DNA of 64,000 nt from Hymenobacter sp. APR13 (GCF_000737515.1 NZ_CP006587.1:2475001-2539000); one strand, 5' to 3'; counted from the first letter of the stretch, positions 26,314-34,624 are shown. Notes: a model not told the origin generated them from the letters alone. Made by a program: numbers and translations.

Positions 26314-27056
26314 GCTACGACGACCCCGAAGAAGAACTGCTGGATCAGCACCTGCGCGAAGTATTCAACGAGTTCGAACTGCCACCTGCTAACCGGGTGT
26401 GGCAAGGTATCGAAGGCCGGATTGGAGGTCTGCCCGGCACTGCTAAGTCGTTGATGCCACTGAAGCTGCTGCTGCCAGCCATTGCGCTGGCGGGCGTGGC
26501 CGTGGGATGGCTGCTGCCCCGGCCCACTTCCACAATGTCGGTTCTCAAGCCCGGTATGGTGCAAATGGCGCCAGTGCAGGCCGAGCGTCCAGCCCCTGTG
26601 CCGGAGGTGATGACCCCAGCAGCGCCAGCCTCAACCGGTTCCGTACCGGCTGCGGCTGCCCGCCCCAAGCCGCAGCTCCGGGCTGAGCCAAGCAACCTAA
26701 ATGACCGGGCGGCACCCGTAGAACTGCTAACCTCCCAGCCCGCCACGCTGGCCATTGCCGCCGAAGCAACCTGTATTGTCTTGCCTGTATCCGAGGTTGA
26801 CAGCAACATCTACCTGCCAACAGTGCCTCGTAGCAGCATGGCAGCAGCCACTCCTATAGCAGCAGATTCAGCACCAACCAGTGCCGCGCCCAAAGCAGAA
26901 GGCCAGCAGGGGTTTCACGCTGAATTTCGCCAGCCTACGCACCGCCGGGCCGAAAAGGGCCGTAGCATTCGGCGGCGCTTAGCGGCGGTAGGGCAATGGG
27001 CGCGGCATTTAATCAGTCCTCGCCGTGTCCGGACCACGGGCCAGCCCAACTTCTGA
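26310..27056 (+). CDS. Probable anti-sigma factor, single-pass membrane protein
   Basis: 248 residues. The N-terminal cytoplasmic part (DQHLREVFNEFELPPANRVW, then QGIEGRIGG) is typical of small Bacteroidota anti-sigma proteins that open with a short helical region and a WxxIE motif. One membrane span lies near residues 51-68 (KLLLPAIALAGVAVGWLL). The remainder is a low-complexity Ala/Pro/Thr periplasmic region without a recognisable domain. The 4-base overlap with the ECF sigma gene is the main reason for the call. It probably holds the sigma factor at the membrane until a signal is received; the signal is unknown. Confidence 0.7.
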   Translation: MSYDDPEEELLDQHLREVFNEFELPPANRVWQGIEGRIGGLPGTAKSLMPLKLLLPAIALAGVAVGWLLPRPTSTMSVLKPGMVQMAPVQAERPAPVPEVMTPAAPASTGSVPAAAARPKPQLRAEPSNLNDRAAPVELLTSQPATLAIAAEATCIVLPVSEVDSNIYLPTVPRSSMAAATPIAADSAPTSAAPKAEGQQGFHAEFRQPTHRRAEKGRSIRRRLAAVGQWARHLISPRRVRTTGQPNF

Positions 27057-27249
27057 GCTACCCGAACGGTGCTTTAGTTGGGAGCTAAAAGTGTCCACAA
27101 GAAAAAAAGCCTGACTCTCAGCAGCCTTTCAGTGAGGAGTACTGTCTGGCAGAGTACGACCTACTGGAGGTGCCCATTGAGGGCGCCGGCCACTTGTTTG
27201 CTACGCGAAAGCTGAAGCTTCTTCAGCTGTTTCACTCTCATCCGGATTT

Positions 27250-27501
27250 ATGGATATGCTGGTCCGCCCTGTTTCCGAGCCATCCACTGCCCGCGCACTA
27301 CCTGTCATTGCCGCTCCCCAACCAGACGATTGGACCTGGGTGATGTGCGGAGCATTGTTTTGTCTGCTACTGATTGCCCGCCTGGCTGGCGGCTTGCCGG
27401 GGCCCGGCGCGGCCGGAACGCTACCGCCAGCCGCCGTGGCGGTGCCAGCTACTACACCGCCCGCTCCCGTGGCAGCTCACACTGTGGTGTCGCGCATCTA
27501 A
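27250..27501 (+). CDS. Possible small single-span membrane protein
   Basis: 83 residues with one hydrophobic segment (WVMCGALFCLLLIARLAGGL) and an Ala/Pro/Val-rich tail. It follows the anti-sigma gene by about 190 bases in the same direction and converges on the MoxR gene. No family recognised. Composition (Pro/Ala/Thr) resembles the anti-sigma tail. It could be a third member of the ECF operon or a chance frame. Confidence 0.4.
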   Translation: MDMLVRPVSEPSTARALPVIAAPQPDDWTWVMCGALFCLLLIARLAGGLPGPGAAGTLPPAAVAVPATTPPAPVAAHTVVSRI

Positions 27502-27515
27502 GGCCCGCCTAGACT

Positions 27516-28508
27516 TTAGCTGATGGGTACTTTGCGCAGAATGGCCTCAATCAGGTCCTGCGTCCGGATGCCGTCGGCCTCGGCCTCATACGTGAGCAGG
27601 ATACGGTGATTGAGCACGTCGCTGGCTACATCCTTAATGTCTTCGGGCAGCACGTAGTCGCGCTCATCGAAGTAGGCCACGGCCTTGGCGGCGCGGTGCA
27701 GCGCAATACTGGCGCGCGGGCTCACTCCAAACTGCACGTACTGCTGAAACTCGGGCAGGTCGTAGTCGGCCGGCCGGCGCGTGGCAAACACCAACTCGAT
27801 GATGTACTTCTCCAGGGTTTCGGAAATCTGCACCTGGTTGATCTGCTGTCGGATGCCGAAGATGTCTTCTTTGGTCAGAATGGGGCTGACCTCGCCCACA
27901 TAGCTCATGTTAGCCATGCGGCGCATCACCTCTAGCTCGTCGGTTTTCTTGAGGTAGTCCACAAACACCTTCATCATAAACCGGTCTACCTGCGCCTCGG
28001 GCAGCGGGTAGGTGCCTTCCTGCTCTACTGGGTTCTGAGTGGCCAGCACCAAAAACGGCAGGTCCAGCGGGTACGTGGTTTCGCCGATGGTGACCTGCTT
28101 CTCCTGCATGGCCTCCAGCAGGGCACTCTGCACCTTGGCCGGGGAGCGGTTCACCTCGTCGGCCAGCACCAGGTTGGCGAAAATGGGCCCCTTCTTCACC
28201 TCAAACACCGACTGGTTCTGGTTGTAAATCATGGTGCCCACTAGGTCGGAGGGCAGCAGGTCGGGTGTGAACTGCACGCGCTGGAAGTGCAGGTGCAGCA
28301 CCTTTGACAGGGTGCTGATGGTGAGGGTTTTGGCCAGGCCCGGTACGCCTTCCAGCAGGATGTGCCCTCCGGTGAACAGCCCGATCAGCAGCCGCCCGAT
28401 CATGTACTGCTGGCCCACTACTACCTTGCCCATCTCCGCGAATACCTGCTTTATTTTCTGCTGATAATCGGGCGGGGCAGTGCTGAGGTTGGGCGAGGAC
28501 GGCATCAT
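27516..28508 (-). CDS. MoxR family AAA+ ATPase
   Basis: 330 residues, normal for MoxR. Walker A is LEGVPGLAKTLT, Walker B is LVLADEVNRSPAKVQSALLEAM, sensor 1 is LATQNPVEQEGTYPLPEAQ, and the lid domain contains GVSPRASIALHRAAKA. MoxR proteins act as chaperone-like ATPases, usually next to DUF58 and von Willebrand A genes; none are visible here, so its partners must lie elsewhere. Start ATG at 28508 or the adjacent one at 28505. Confidence 0.93.
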   Translation of the reverse strand: MMPSSPNLSTAPPDYQQKIKQVFAEMGKVVVGQQYMIGRLLIGLFTGGHILLEGVPGLAKTLTISTLSKVLHLHFQRVQFTPDLLPSDLVGTMIYNQNQSVFEVKKGPIFANLVLADEVNRSPAKVQSALLEAMQEKQVTIGETTYPLDLPFLVLATQNPVEQEGTYPLPEAQVDRFMMKVFVDYLKKTDELEVMRRMANMSYVGEVSPILTKEDIFGIRQQINQVQISETLEKYIIELVFATRRPADYDLPEFQQYVQFGVSPRASIALHRAAKAVAYFDERDYVLPEDIKDVASDVLNHRILLTYEAEADGIRTQDLIEAILRKVPIS

Positions 28509-28762
28509 ACGCAGAGGGTAGGAGTGAGGTTAAAGGTAAAGAAAGTGGGTAGCATCTGTATATACGAGCCGGATGCCGCCGTGCTTCCTGCTTCCCGGAC
28601 TGAATGGCCCTAGGTGTAAAAAACTTCGGGTAAAGGTGCCGGCCCTAAAGCCAGCGCCCCCTGCATCTACGTATCCGTATGCAACGCTGCTGCTGCCCGC
28701 TACCGAACTGCTCCACTATACCCTACCCTGGCAGCTGAGGAATAAACTGCTATTTTCACTGC

Positions 28763-29320
28763 ATGGACACCGTTTCTACCTCTTCCACCAACTCAGTATC
28801 CGTACACTCGCTACGGCGCTTTTTGCTGCTGGCCGTTGGCATGTACTTGGTCTGGTTTTTTGGCTACGAACAATGGCTCCGAGACGCTAATCAGCTAGAT
28901 CCGGCCTTATCCAGAAACATCGCGCAGGCTTCTACTTGGTTGCTACAAGCGCTGGGGTTTCCGGCCAGCCTGAACGCCAGTAGCCCGCAACTGCTGCTTA
29001 TCGAGCAAAAGCCGGCCGTGTTTGTGGGCAATCCCTGCAATGGTCTGGTTCTGTATGCGCTGTTTACCGGGTTTGTGCTGGCGTATCCGGGGCCGGTAGT
29101 GCGCAAGCTGTGGTTTATTCCAACGGGCATGCTGCTGATTTATCTGCTAAATGTGCTTCGGGTAGCCGCTTTGGCGCTGAATCATCTGTACGCCCATAAG
29201 TCCGTTGATTTCAACCACCACTACACGTTCACTTTCATCGTGTACGGCTGCATTTTTCTGCTTTGGATGTGGTGGGCACGTCGTTTGGCCCTTGTGGAGG
29301 CTCCTTCCCCCACGTACTAG
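28763..29320 (+). CDS. Exosortase family protein, XrtX type
   Basis: 185 residues with about five membrane spans. The three exosortase catalytic residues are recognisable: Cys in VGNPCNGLVLYALF near residue 91, Arg in YLLNVLRVAALALNH near 132, and His in NHHYTFTFIVYG near 152. This order and spacing match exosortase/archaeosortase transpeptidases, which process C-terminal sorting signals at the membrane. The short size and the partner gene 3 bases downstream fit the XrtX type I recall from Hymenobacter and relatives. No PEP-CTERM-like substrate is visible in this window. Confidence 0.88.
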   Translation: MDTVSTSSTNSVSVHSLRRFLLLAVGMYLVWFFGYEQWLRDANQLDPALSRNIAQASTWLLQALGFPASLNASSPQLLLIEQKPAVFVGNPCNGLVLYALFTGFVLAYPGPVVRKLWFIPTGMLLIYLLNVLRVAALALNHLYAHKSVDFNHHYTFTFIVYGCIFLLWMWWARRLALVEAPSPTY

Positions 29321-29322
29321 GC

Positions 29323-29859
29323 ATGGCCGAAACATTTGGTACTTCTACTTTGGTAACCACCCACTCTAAGTGGACAGGGCTCCGATTCCTGCGACTAACG
29401 GCAGTGGCTGTATTAATCATGCTGCTTTTTCTGTGCGGTATATATGATGAGACCGTGTTCACCATCCTGGGTCCTGCTTGGCAAAAAGTTGCTACAACTC
29501 TAGGCTTTTCCGAGCAGTTGGCGCGCCTGCAGCAGGGGATAAGCGGCGAAGTGGTGAAGCGCAGTCTGCCAGTAGTAGCTACCTACGCATTGCTTTACCT
29601 GAGCCTGTCGTTGCTGCTGCTGCGTTTGCTGTTGCCCGCCCGCCGCATGCCGCTGGTTCTGAAGCTGTATGGCTTCGTGATTTTGGCTTACATCATCCTT
29701 CTTCTTGTTGGCCGCCTCACCGGCAACGTCCCCTGGGTGTATCAGCTCGGGCGCCGCCTCATCGATTTTCTCGTTTCGCCGCTGCCCATCATCATCCTAG
29801 TGTGCCTGCTACGGTGGTTTAGGCCTGCCTCACTTCAACGCACCGGTCACAGCAGTTAG
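29323..29859 (+). CDS. XrtX-associated membrane protein
   Basis: 178 residues from the ATG at 29323, two bases after the exosortase stop. Hydrophobic spans: LRLTAVAVLIMLLFLCGIYD, a central ALLYLSLSLLLLRLLL, FVILAYIILLLVG, and a final LVSPLPIIILVCLLRWF. It has no catalytic motif I recognise. The tight coupling to the exosortase gene indicates that the two proteins work together, perhaps as a membrane complex. A perfect 20-base terminator follows. Confidence 0.8.
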   Translation: MAETFGTSTLVTTHSKWTGLRFLRLTAVAVLIMLLFLCGIYDETVFTILGPAWQKVATTLGFSEQLARLQQGISGEVVKRSLPVVATYALLYLSLSLLLLRLLLPARRMPLVLKLYGFVILAYIILLLVGRLTGNVPWVYQLGRRLIDFLVSPLPIIILVCLLRWFRPASLQRTGHSS

Positions 29860-29862
29860 CCA

Positions 29863-29907
29863 AAACAACAATGGCCTTTCGGGATAACCGAAAGGCCATT
29901 GTTGTTT
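29863..29907. terminator. Bidirectional terminator between the XrtX pair and tRNA-Leu
   Basis: A 20-base perfect stem (AAACAACAATGGCCTTTCGG) with a 5-base loop; A/T tracts at both ends allow it to serve the plus-strand gene and the minus-strand tRNA. Confidence 0.85.
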
Positions 29908-29909
29908 CG

Positions 29910-29993
29910 TACCAGAGACGGGACTTGAACCCGTACTTCCTTGCGGAAACGGCAGTTTAAGTGCCGCGTGTATACCAATTTCACCACTCTGGC
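29910..29993 (-). tRNA. tRNA-Leu (anticodon TAA)
   Basis: 84 bases with the long variable arm of class II tRNAs. Acceptor GCCAGAG pairs with CTCTGGT (one G-T pair at the end); T arm contains GGGTTCAAGTCCC; the anticodon loop reads ACTTAAACT, giving TAA. CCA is not encoded. Its 5' end lies only 7 bases from the stop of the HNH nuclease gene. Confidence 0.93.
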
Positions 29994-30000
29994 GAGTGAC

Positions 30001-30474
30001 TCACTGCCCACAAGCCTTGTTCTTTCCCCTGTAGGTGGTAGTCAAGGCGTGACAGTTGGGGCAAAGTAAGCGTAAATTCTCGATTCTGTTGTCATTATTG
30101 ACCCCATTGATGTGGTCCAGTTCCAGCGGAATCGGCTGCTGGCACCATTCGGTAAGCTGGCACTCTGAGCATTTGCGGTCCAGTATTCCCGCCTCCAACA
30201 ACCTGTTTTTGAGCTTGAAAGATTGATAAATAGAGCCCCTGACCAACAAGTCCTGTAAGGTAGCAGTAGGCCGCAAATTCCGGTACCGCTCGCCCTGGTT
30301 CCAGGCTTTCCCGGTGAAATGCCCGGTAGCCAGCCCCAGACGCCGGATGCGGGCGTGCACGGTTTTGTAGTTGCCGCCGGCCGGCACCAGTCCCAGCCGC
30401 CCCAGTACCTGCGCCACCGACAGGCACTCGGCCACAATTCCGGCAAATACCTCGTCTGTGACTCTGGGCTTCAT
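30001..30474 (-). CDS. HNH endonuclease
   Basis: 157 residues. The C-terminal HNH domain is complete: a zinc pair CSEC, LELDHINGVNNDNRIENL, LLCPNCHA. The N-terminal half (VAQVLGRLGLVPAGGNYKTV) looks like a helix-turn-helix DNA-binding module, as in phage and homing-type HNH enzymes. It lies between two tRNA genes on the same strand, 7 bases from tRNA-Leu. A terminator separates it from tRNA-Gly, so it needs its own promoter or read-through. It may be a selfish or phage-derived element, or a small defence nuclease. Confidence 0.88.
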   Translation of the reverse strand: MKPRVTDEVFAGIVAECLSVAQVLGRLGLVPAGGNYKTVHARIRRLGLATGHFTGKAWNQGERYRNLRPTATLQDLLVRGSIYQSFKLKNRLLEAGILDRKCSECQLTEWCQQPIPLELDHINGVNNDNRIENLRLLCPNCHALTTTYRGKNKACGQ

Positions 30475-30547
30475 ATTCAGTTAGCAGTTGGCTGCTGAAG
30501 ATACAAAGCCGAGTTTGCCGGGCGGCAACTGCACCGGCATAAAACAA

Positions 30548-30579
30548 AAAAAGGATGCTTCCGAAGAAACATCCTTTTT
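30548..30579 (-). terminator. Terminator after tRNA-Gly
   Basis: Read on the minus strand: AAAAAGGATG, 12-base loop, CATCCTTTTTTT. It begins one base after the tRNA 3' end. Confidence 0.8.
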
Positions 30580-30580
30580 G

Positions 30581-30653
30581 AGCGGGAGACGAGGTTCGAA
30601 CTCGCGACCTCGACCTTGGCAAGGTCGCGCTCTACCAACTGAGCTACTCTCGC
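30581..30653 (-). tRNA. tRNA-Gly (anticodon GCC)
   Basis: 73 bases. D arm TAGCTCAGTTGGTAGAGC, anticodon loop CTTGCCAAG giving GCC, T arm with GAGTTCGAACCTC. The acceptor stem GCGAGAG / CTCCCGC shows an A-C mismatch at the fourth pair, otherwise normal. CCA is not encoded. Confidence 0.93.
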
Positions 30654-30689
30654 TTTTGATCTTGGCGCCGTAGTGGCGTTTTGATGTGA

Positions 30690-30697
30690 CAAAGGTA
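30690..30697 (-). promoter_or_regulatory. Bacteroidota -7 box (TACCTTTG) for tRNA-Gly
   Basis: Reverse-strand exact TAnnTTTG match, 36 bases before the mature 5' end of the tRNA. Confidence 0.55.
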
Positions 30698-30839
30698 GAA
30701 GAAGAATCCCTGAAGTCAAGCGCACAGTCTAAAAAAAGTGGCTACTCACGCCAGAAAAAGGCTTTGTCACCTGATTTTCAGGGAGAAAAATTTCAATAAA
30801 AATTCCCCCGTTCTGCTGACACCTCCACGGCCAGACGTA

Positions 30840-30906
30840 TTTCGCCCCGCCCGATGCCGGTGTATTTCCCTGCAGACAGAAAAAAACCGGAGCGGGCGGG
30901 GCGAAA
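30840..30906. repeat. Hairpin downstream of mutS
   Basis: A 14-base perfect stem (TTTCGCCCCGCCCG) with a 39-base loop, between mutS and tRNA-Gly. Possible end-of-transcript structure for mutS, but no T run follows on the minus strand. Confidence 0.45.
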
Positions 30907-30929
30907 AAACGAGCCAGCCGCCGCAAAAC

Positions 30930-33734
30930 TTACTTCCCGTCGGCGGCCAGCTTCAGCTCATTCAGCTTCAGCAGGGCCTCGATGGGGGTGAGCGTATTCA
31001 CGTCGAGGCGCTCCAGCAGTTCGCGCACTTTCTCCAGGGCCGGGTCGGCGGGCTCGAACATGCTGAGCTGGAGGCTGGGCCGCGGGGCGTTGTGCACGGC
31101 CGCGGCGGGCTGGGCTTTCGGGCCCCGGCGGGCCGGTTCGGGCGCGGCGGCAGCGGGGCGGCCGTTCAGGGGCACCACCTTACCGCCGGCCGGCTCGCTT
31201 TCCAGGCCGGCCAATACATCATCGAATTCTGTGGCGGTGTCGGCATCTACGCCGGTGGAGGTGCGCTCCTGCTCCAGGTGGTGCATGATTTCGTTGGCGC
31301 GCAGCACCACCGAGGCGGGCATGCCGGCCATGCGGGCCACGTGGATGCCGAAGCTGTGCTCGGAGCCGCCTTCGCGCAGCTTGCGCAGGAACAGGATGCG
31401 GCCATCGGCTTCCTTCACGGCCACGTTGTAGTTGCGCACGCGCGGGCAGTCGTCGGCGAGCTGGTTGAGCTCGTGGTAGTGGGTGGCGAAGAGTGTTTTG
31501 GCCGTGAAGCGCGGGTTGTTGTGCAGGTGCTCCACAATGGCCCAGGCAATGCTGATGCCGTCGTAGGTGCTGGTGCCGCGCCCGATTTCGTCCATTAGCA
31601 CCAGGCTGCGGTCGGAGAGGTTGTTGAGGATGGAGGCGGTTTCGGTCATCTCCACCATGAAGGTGCTTTCGCCCTTGCTCAGGTTGTCGGAAGCGCCCAC
31701 GCGGGTGAAGATTTTGTCGATGACGCCGACGTGGGCCGCATCGGCGGGCACGAAGGAACCGATCTGGGCCAGCAGCACAATCAGGGCCGTCTGGCGCAGC
31801 AGGGCCGATTTACCGGCCATGTTGGGGCCCGTAATCACCACAATCTGCTGGTCGTCCTGGTTGAGGCAGATGTCGTTGGGGATGTACTGCTCGCCGGGCG
31901 GCAGCTGGCGCTCAATCACGGGGTGGCGGCCGGCTTTGATGTCGAGCAACGTGCTGTCGTCCACCACCGGTTTCACGTAGCGGTGCTGGCGGGCGGTGGC
32001 GGCGAAGGAGGCCAGGCAGTCGGCCACGCCAATGGCGCGGGCGTTCTGCTGCACCTGGGCCACGTACTCGGCGGCCGTGAGCACCAGCTCGTTGTAGATG
32101 CGCTGCTCAATCACGAACAGCCGCTCCTCGGCGTGCAGAATCTTCTCCTCGTAGGTTTTCAGCTCCTCCGTGATGTAGCGCTCGGCATTCACCAGCGTCT
32201 GCTTCCGAATCCAGGTGGTCGGCACCTTGTCTTTGTGGGCGTTCGTGACTTCGAGGTAGTAGCCGAACACCTTATTATAGGCCACTTTCAGCGACGAAAT
32301 GCCGGTTTCCTGGATAGCGCGCTGCTGCAGTTGAAACAGGTAGTCCTTACCCGAGAAGGCCATGGCCCGCAGCTCGTCCAGCTCGGCATCCACCTTGTCA
32401 TTCAGCACGCCGCCCTGGTTGGTGAGGATGGGCGCATCTTCCTTGATCTTGGCCCGGATTTCCTCGCGCAGGGCGGTGCAGGGGTTGAGTTGGTCGGCCA
32501 GCTTCTGCAACGCCCGGATGCCGGAGGCGGCCAGCTGCTCCCGGATGGGGCTGATGGCTTCCAGGGCGCGGGCCAGCTGCAGCAGCTCACGCGGGTTGAT
32601 GCGGCGCACGGCCACCTTGGAAATCAGCCGCTCCAGGTCGTTGATCTGGCGCAGGTGCAGCAGCAGGTTTTCCAGCAGCTCGGGCGTCTGGAGCAGGGCC
32701 TCCACCGTATCGAGGCGGCGCTGAATCTGGGCGGGCTCCTTGAGGGGCAGCACCACCCACTTGCGCAGCAGGCGCGCGCCCATAGGCGTCACGGTCTGGT
32801 CGAGGATGTCGATGAGGGGTACGCCGCCTGGGTGCTGGGCCTGCACCAGCTCCAGGTTGCGCACCGTAAACCGGTCGAGCCACACGTATTTATCCTCCTC
32901 CAAGCGACCGATGCTGCCAATGTGGCCCACATCGGTGTGCTTGGTTTCGGCCAGGTAGTGCAGAATGCAGCCGGCCGCCGTGATGCCCTCGCGCAGCCCG
33001 TCAATACCGAAGCCCTTGAGCGAGGTGGTGTTGAAGTGGCGGGTGAGCAGGTCGTGGCCGTAGTCGTGGCCGAACACCCATTCTTCCAGCGCGAAGTGGC
33101 AGTAGTCGGGGCCGAAGTGGTCCTCGAACTCGCGGCGGCTTTTCTTGCAGAACAGCACCTCGGCGGGCTGGAAATTCTGCAGCAGCTTGCCCAGGTAATC
33201 GATGGTGCCCTGGGCCACCAGGAACTCGCCGGTGCTGATGTCCAAGAAGCTCACGCCGGCCTCGTGCTTGCCGAAATGCACGGCGCAGAGGTAGTTGTTG
33301 GAGCGGCGCTCCAGCACGTTGTCGTGCAGGCTCACGCCGGGCGTGACGAGCTCCGTGATGCCGCGCTTGACGAGGCCCTTAGCCAGCTTGGGGTCTTCGA
33401 GCTGGTCGCAGATGGCCACGCGCTGACCGGCGCGCACCAGCTTGGGCAGGTAAGTATCGAGGGAATGGTGGGGGAAGCCGGCCAGTGGGGTTTCGGAGGC
33501 CGTACCCGCCCCGCGCTTGGTGAGCGTGATATCGAGAATGCGCGAAGCCGTGACGGCATCCTCGCCGAAGGTTTCGTAGAAGTCGCCCACCCGGAACAGG
33601 AGCACGGCCCCGGGGTGGGCCTGCTTGAGCTCATAGTACTGGCGCATCAGCGGCGTATCCACCACGGGGGCGGGCCCCAGCGTGCCGTGCGTGCGGATGG
33701 GCTTTTTGTTGGGGTCGGCGGCTTTGGTTCTCAC
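30930..33734 (-). CDS. mutS: DNA mismatch repair protein MutS
   Basis: 934 residues if it starts at GTG 33734. The mismatch-recognition motif FYE is at residues 52-54 (RVGDFYETF); connector, lever and clamp domains follow; the ATPase carries Walker A GPNMAGKSALL, Walker B LVLMDEIGRGTSTYDG and the ATHYHEL motif. The C-terminal helices (LELLERL.. NELKLAADGK) are intact. The frame stays open for another 112 codons upstream, but that part translates the palindrome at 33794-33903 and is not coding. MutS binds mismatches and recruits MutL. The start may lie a few codons further downstream. Confidence 0.95.
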   Translation of the reverse strand: MRTKAADPNKKPIRTHGTLGPAPVVDTPLMRQYYELKQAHPGAVLLFRVGDFYETFGEDAVTASRILDITLTKRGAGTASETPLAGFPHHSLDTYLPKLVRAGQRVAICDQLEDPKLAKGLVKRGITELVTPGVSLHDNVLERRSNNYLCAVHFGKHEAGVSFLDISTGEFLVAQGTIDYLGKLLQNFQPAEVLFCKKSRREFEDHFGPDYCHFALEEWVFGHDYGHDLLTRHFNTTSLKGFGIDGLREGITAAGCILHYLAETKHTDVGHIGSIGRLEEDKYVWLDRFTVRNLELVQAQHPGGVPLIDILDQTVTPMGARLLRKWVVLPLKEPAQIQRRLDTVEALLQTPELLENLLLHLRQINDLERLISKVAVRRINPRELLQLARALEAISPIREQLAASGIRALQKLADQLNPCTALREEIRAKIKEDAPILTNQGGVLNDKVDAELDELRAMAFSGKDYLFQLQQRAIQETGISSLKVAYNKVFGYYLEVTNAHKDKVPTTWIRKQTLVNAERYITEELKTYEEKILHAEERLFVIEQRIYNELVLTAAEYVAQVQQNARAIGVADCLASFAATARQHRYVKPVVDDSTLLDIKAGRHPVIERQLPPGEQYIPNDICLNQDDQQIVVITGPNMAGKSALLRQTALIVLLAQIGSFVPADAAHVGVIDKIFTRVGASDNLSKGESTFMVEMTETASILNNLSDRSLVLMDEIGRGTSTYDGISIAWAIVEHLHNNPRFTAKTLFATHYHELNQLADDCPRVRNYNVAVKEADGRILFLRKLREGGSEHSFGIHVARMAGMPASVVLRANEIMHHLEQERTSTGVDADTATEFDDVLAGLESEPAGGKVVPLNGRPAAAAPEPARRGPKAQPAAAVHNAPRPSLQLSMFEPADPALEKVRELLERLDVNTLTPIEALLKLNELKLAADGK

Positions 33735-33793
33735 AGAAAAACGGAAATTCGGGAATATGGGGGCGGGGCGGCGTAGCTGTTCGGTATACCAGC

Positions 33794-33903
33794 ACGTCAT
33801 GCTGAGCGAAGCCGGAGGCGCAGTCGAAGCATCTCGCGTGCTGACGTTGCAACGGTAATTCAACGTCAGCACGCGAGATGCTTCGGCAAGCTCAGCATGA
33901 CGT
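33794..33903. repeat. Long palindrome, GTCATGCTGA family, full copy
   Basis: Outer arms ACGTCATGCTGAGC pair with GCTCAGCATGACGT; inner arms GAAGCATCTCGCGTGCTGAC and CAACGTCAGCACGCG region pair over 24 bases. A short unpaired block in the left arm and a loop of about 10 bases interrupt it. It separates the divergent mutS and SpoU genes. A half copy lies near 23153 and a shortened one at 4314. Confidence 0.88.
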
Positions 33904-33965
33904 TCCTTTTCGGCAACGAGACCACGCGACTCAGCCCTAACAGCCGCCACCCGGCCGGGCGTTCC

Positions 33966-33973
33966 TACCTTTG
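33966..33973 (+). promoter_or_regulatory. Bacteroidota -7 box (TACCTTTG) directly before the SpoU gene
   Basis: Exact TAnnTTTG match ending only 5 bases before the ATG at 33979. Transcription would begin at or next to the start codon, implying a leaderless mRNA. Confidence 0.55.
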
Positions 33974-33978
33974 CGGGC

Positions 33979-34521
33979 ATGCGCAAACTCTCGATGGAAG
34001 AGCTGAACCGGCTGACGGTGGCAGACTTCAAAAATACGCGAAAATTCCCCCTCACCCTAGTGCTCGACAACGTGCGCAGCCTTCACAACGTGGGCGCGGC
34101 CTTCCGCACGGCCGATGCCTTTGCGGTAGAAAAAATCTGGCTGTGCGGCATTACGGGCCGTCCGCCCCAGCGCGAAATCACCAAAACGGCCCTCGGCTCC
34201 ACCGAGTCGGTGGCCTGGGAATACGCGCCTACTACCCTGGAGGCGCTGCAGCAGCTGAAGGCCGCCGGTTACCAGCTGATTGCCGTGGAGCAGACCACCG
34301 GCAGCGTGCCCCTGCCCGAGTTCCAGGTAGAGGCCGGCCAGCCCTACGCCCTGATTATGGGCAACGAGGTGTTCGGGGTGGAGGATGAGGTGCTGGCTTT
34401 GTGCGACGCGGCCGTGGAAATCCCGCAGTTCGGCACCAAGCACAGCCTGAATGTGAGCGTGGCGGCGGGCGTGGTGCTGTGGGAGTTTATTAGCCGGATG
34501 AGTGCAGGTAACGTTCAGTAA
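33979..34521 (+). CDS. TrmH/SpoU family RNA 2'-O-methyltransferase
   Basis: 180 residues. SPOUT knot motifs: LVLDNVRSLHNVGAAFRTADAF (motif 1, with the conserved Asn and Arg), ALIMGNEVFGVEDEVL (motif 2) and IPQFGTKHSLNVSVAAGVVLW (motif 3). It uses SAM to methylate a ribose in tRNA or rRNA; the target cannot be told from sequence. It lacks the N-terminal L30e-like extension of some relatives. The promoter box lies so close that the transcript is probably leaderless. Confidence 0.92.
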   Translation: MRKLSMEELNRLTVADFKNTRKFPLTLVLDNVRSLHNVGAAFRTADAFAVEKIWLCGITGRPPQREITKTALGSTESVAWEYAPTTLEALQQLKAAGYQLIAVEQTTGSVPLPEFQVEAGQPYALIMGNEVFGVEDEVLALCDAAVEIPQFGTKHSLNVSVAAGVVLWEFISRMSAGNVQ

Positions 34522-34616
34522 AACAGATGATTGTATATATAGCCTGTGGCTCAGAGAAAAACAGAATTAAGATAGCTGGAAAGGAAATATTGGCAGGATA
34601 AATCCGATTTACTGTG

Positions 34617-34624
34617 TAGATTTG
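34617..34624 (+). promoter_or_regulatory. Bacteroidota -7 box (TAGATTTG) for the M36 peptidase
   Basis: Exact TAnnTTTG match, 77 bases before the ATG at 34702. A TTG at 34590-34592 could be the -33 element, with a slightly long spacing of 24 bases. Confidence 0.5.

Noticed and set aside
27089..27249. Open frame with protein-like text (EYCLAEYDLLEVPIEGAG)
   Set aside because: Short, no proper start codon, and no motif; could be a remnant but the evidence is too weak to annotate.
30001..30653. Integrated phage or genomic island at the tRNA genes
   Set aside because: No integrase, attachment-site duplication or tRNA fragment repeat is visible; only the HNH gene lies there.
31731..33776. 681-codon open frame antisense to mutS
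   Set aside because: Same shadow effect; low-complexity composition and no recognisable family.
33735..34070. N-terminal extension of MutS by 112 codons
   Set aside because: It translates the palindrome at 33794-33903 and the divergent promoter region; the family starts near the GTG at 33734.
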